Source: Centroberyx gerrardi
Lineage: Eukaryota > Chordata > Actinopteri > Beryciformes > Berycidae
Reading direction: 5' to 3'
Assembly: GCF_048128805.1 (NCBI RefSeq)
Contig: NC_136004.1
Span: 17,112,185 to 17,176,184 of the forward strand
DNA: 64,000 nucleotides
A program made the translations under genes and the position numbers. How positions within the stretch are numbered: position 1 is the first letter of the stretch; each line of letters begins with the position of its first letter. This document shows, piece by piece, positions 63,595 to 64,000 of the stretch. The notes under the pieces were generated by a model. It was not told where the DNA came from. It saw nothing but the letters and a program-made list of their open reading frames with translations, and did not search any database.

Positions 63595-63927
63595 TTTTTT
63601 CTAGTTAATTTTGATAGTTTGGACCAGGTGGCGTGGCGGCTAGCGAACGCGGTTCGTTGAAGAGGTGGTGGTTGGTACGAAGAGGCCCGGTTCGTGTCCC
63701 GCTCAAGCCAACTTGCCAGCCTCTCCAAAGGTGTGGTCTGGCGGTTAGCGATGGCGGTTCGTTGAAGAGGTGGTGGTTGGTACGAAGAGACGCGGTTCGC
63801 CTCCCGCTGAAACAAGCCTACCAGCCAGTCCAAATGGTGGTCTGGCGGTCGCGGTTGAGGCGCGGTTCGCCTCCCGCTGAAGCAAACCCGCCACCCAGTC
63901 CAAACTATCAAAATTAACTAGAAAAAA
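63595..63927. repeat. Inverted-repeat unit enclosing GC-rich ~104-bp tandem repeats
   Basis: The left end TTTTTTCTAGTTAATTTTGA..GTTTGGAC (63595-63624) is exactly inverted at 63898-63927, a 30-bp perfect inverted repeat. Between the arms are two near-identical units of about 104 bp (about 63627 and 63731) and a third shortened one (about 63835). They share CGCGGTTCG, GTTGAAGAGGTGGTGGTTGG, TACGAAGAG and CCCGCT. The inside is GC-rich in AT-rich surroundings. ORFs on both strands are repetitive by construction. I do not recognise the family. Confidence 0.85.
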
Positions 63928-64000
63928 TAAAATAAAATAGCCGACGCGAGAGACACCACCAATCTCATTCGTCCCCCTGCGACCTACCTGGAAAAAAAAA

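Noticed and set aside
63558..63917. Overlapping ORFs of 94 and 117 codons on both strands
   Set aside because: They are translations of the tandem GC-rich units; repeated Lys-Arg-Trp-Trp blocks reflect DNA repetition, not a protein family.

Overview
This window is nuclear DNA from a ray-finned (teleost) fish. The evidence is vertebrate multi-exon genes with GT/AG introns, long AT-rich introns, many dinucleotide microsatellites, and fish-type repeats (tRNA-derived SINEs, hAT, Tc1 and Harbinger remnants, and a sushi-like chromodomain Ty3/gypsy element). I cannot fix the species.

Layout. Positions 1-12.8 kb hold the 3' part of coro1c (+), with nine coding exons and a long 3'UTR; the 5' exons lie outside the window. 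At 16.36-17.11 kb is tmem119 (+, one coding exon). At 20.90-22.36 kb is an LRR transmembrane protein gene (+, one coding exon) that I cannot name. At 23.07-24.16 kb is iscu (-, five exons). At 24.67-35.35 kb is sart3 (+, 19 coding exons), head-to-head with iscu. At 38.17-39.63 kb is ficd (-, two coding exons), tail-to-tail with sart3. From 40 to 57.8 kb there is a gene-poor stretch with microsatellites, a decayed Tc1 element, retroposon tails and a palindrome-rich patch. At 57.85-62.97 kb is a complete, nearly pristine chromodomain Ty3/gypsy retrotransposon with intact gag and pol. The last kilobase carries a promoter-like module followed by an inverted-repeat unit that encloses GC-rich tandem repeats.

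The order CORO1C-TMEM119-ISCU-SART3-FICD matches human 12q23.3-q24.11, so this is an ancient syntenic block. The genes are housekeeping or regulatory (actin dynamics, Fe-S cluster assembly, U4/U6 snRNP recycling, BiP AMPylation) and do not form one pathway.

Three results stand out. (1) A 1.1-kb non-autonomous hAT element sits exactly on the splice donor of sart3 coding exon 13. Its 8-bp target duplication and terminal TAGGG rebuild a donor upstream, while the ancestral donor survives, displaced, downstream. (2) The gypsy element has a 12-nt sequence directly after the 5' LTR that is the exact complement of a segment inside the LTR. This is the arrangement of Tf1/sushi self-priming elements rather than tRNA priming. 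(3) There are several unexplained palindromic structures: a perfect 27-bp hairpin, an ACATGTG palindrome field, and the terminal inverted-repeat unit.
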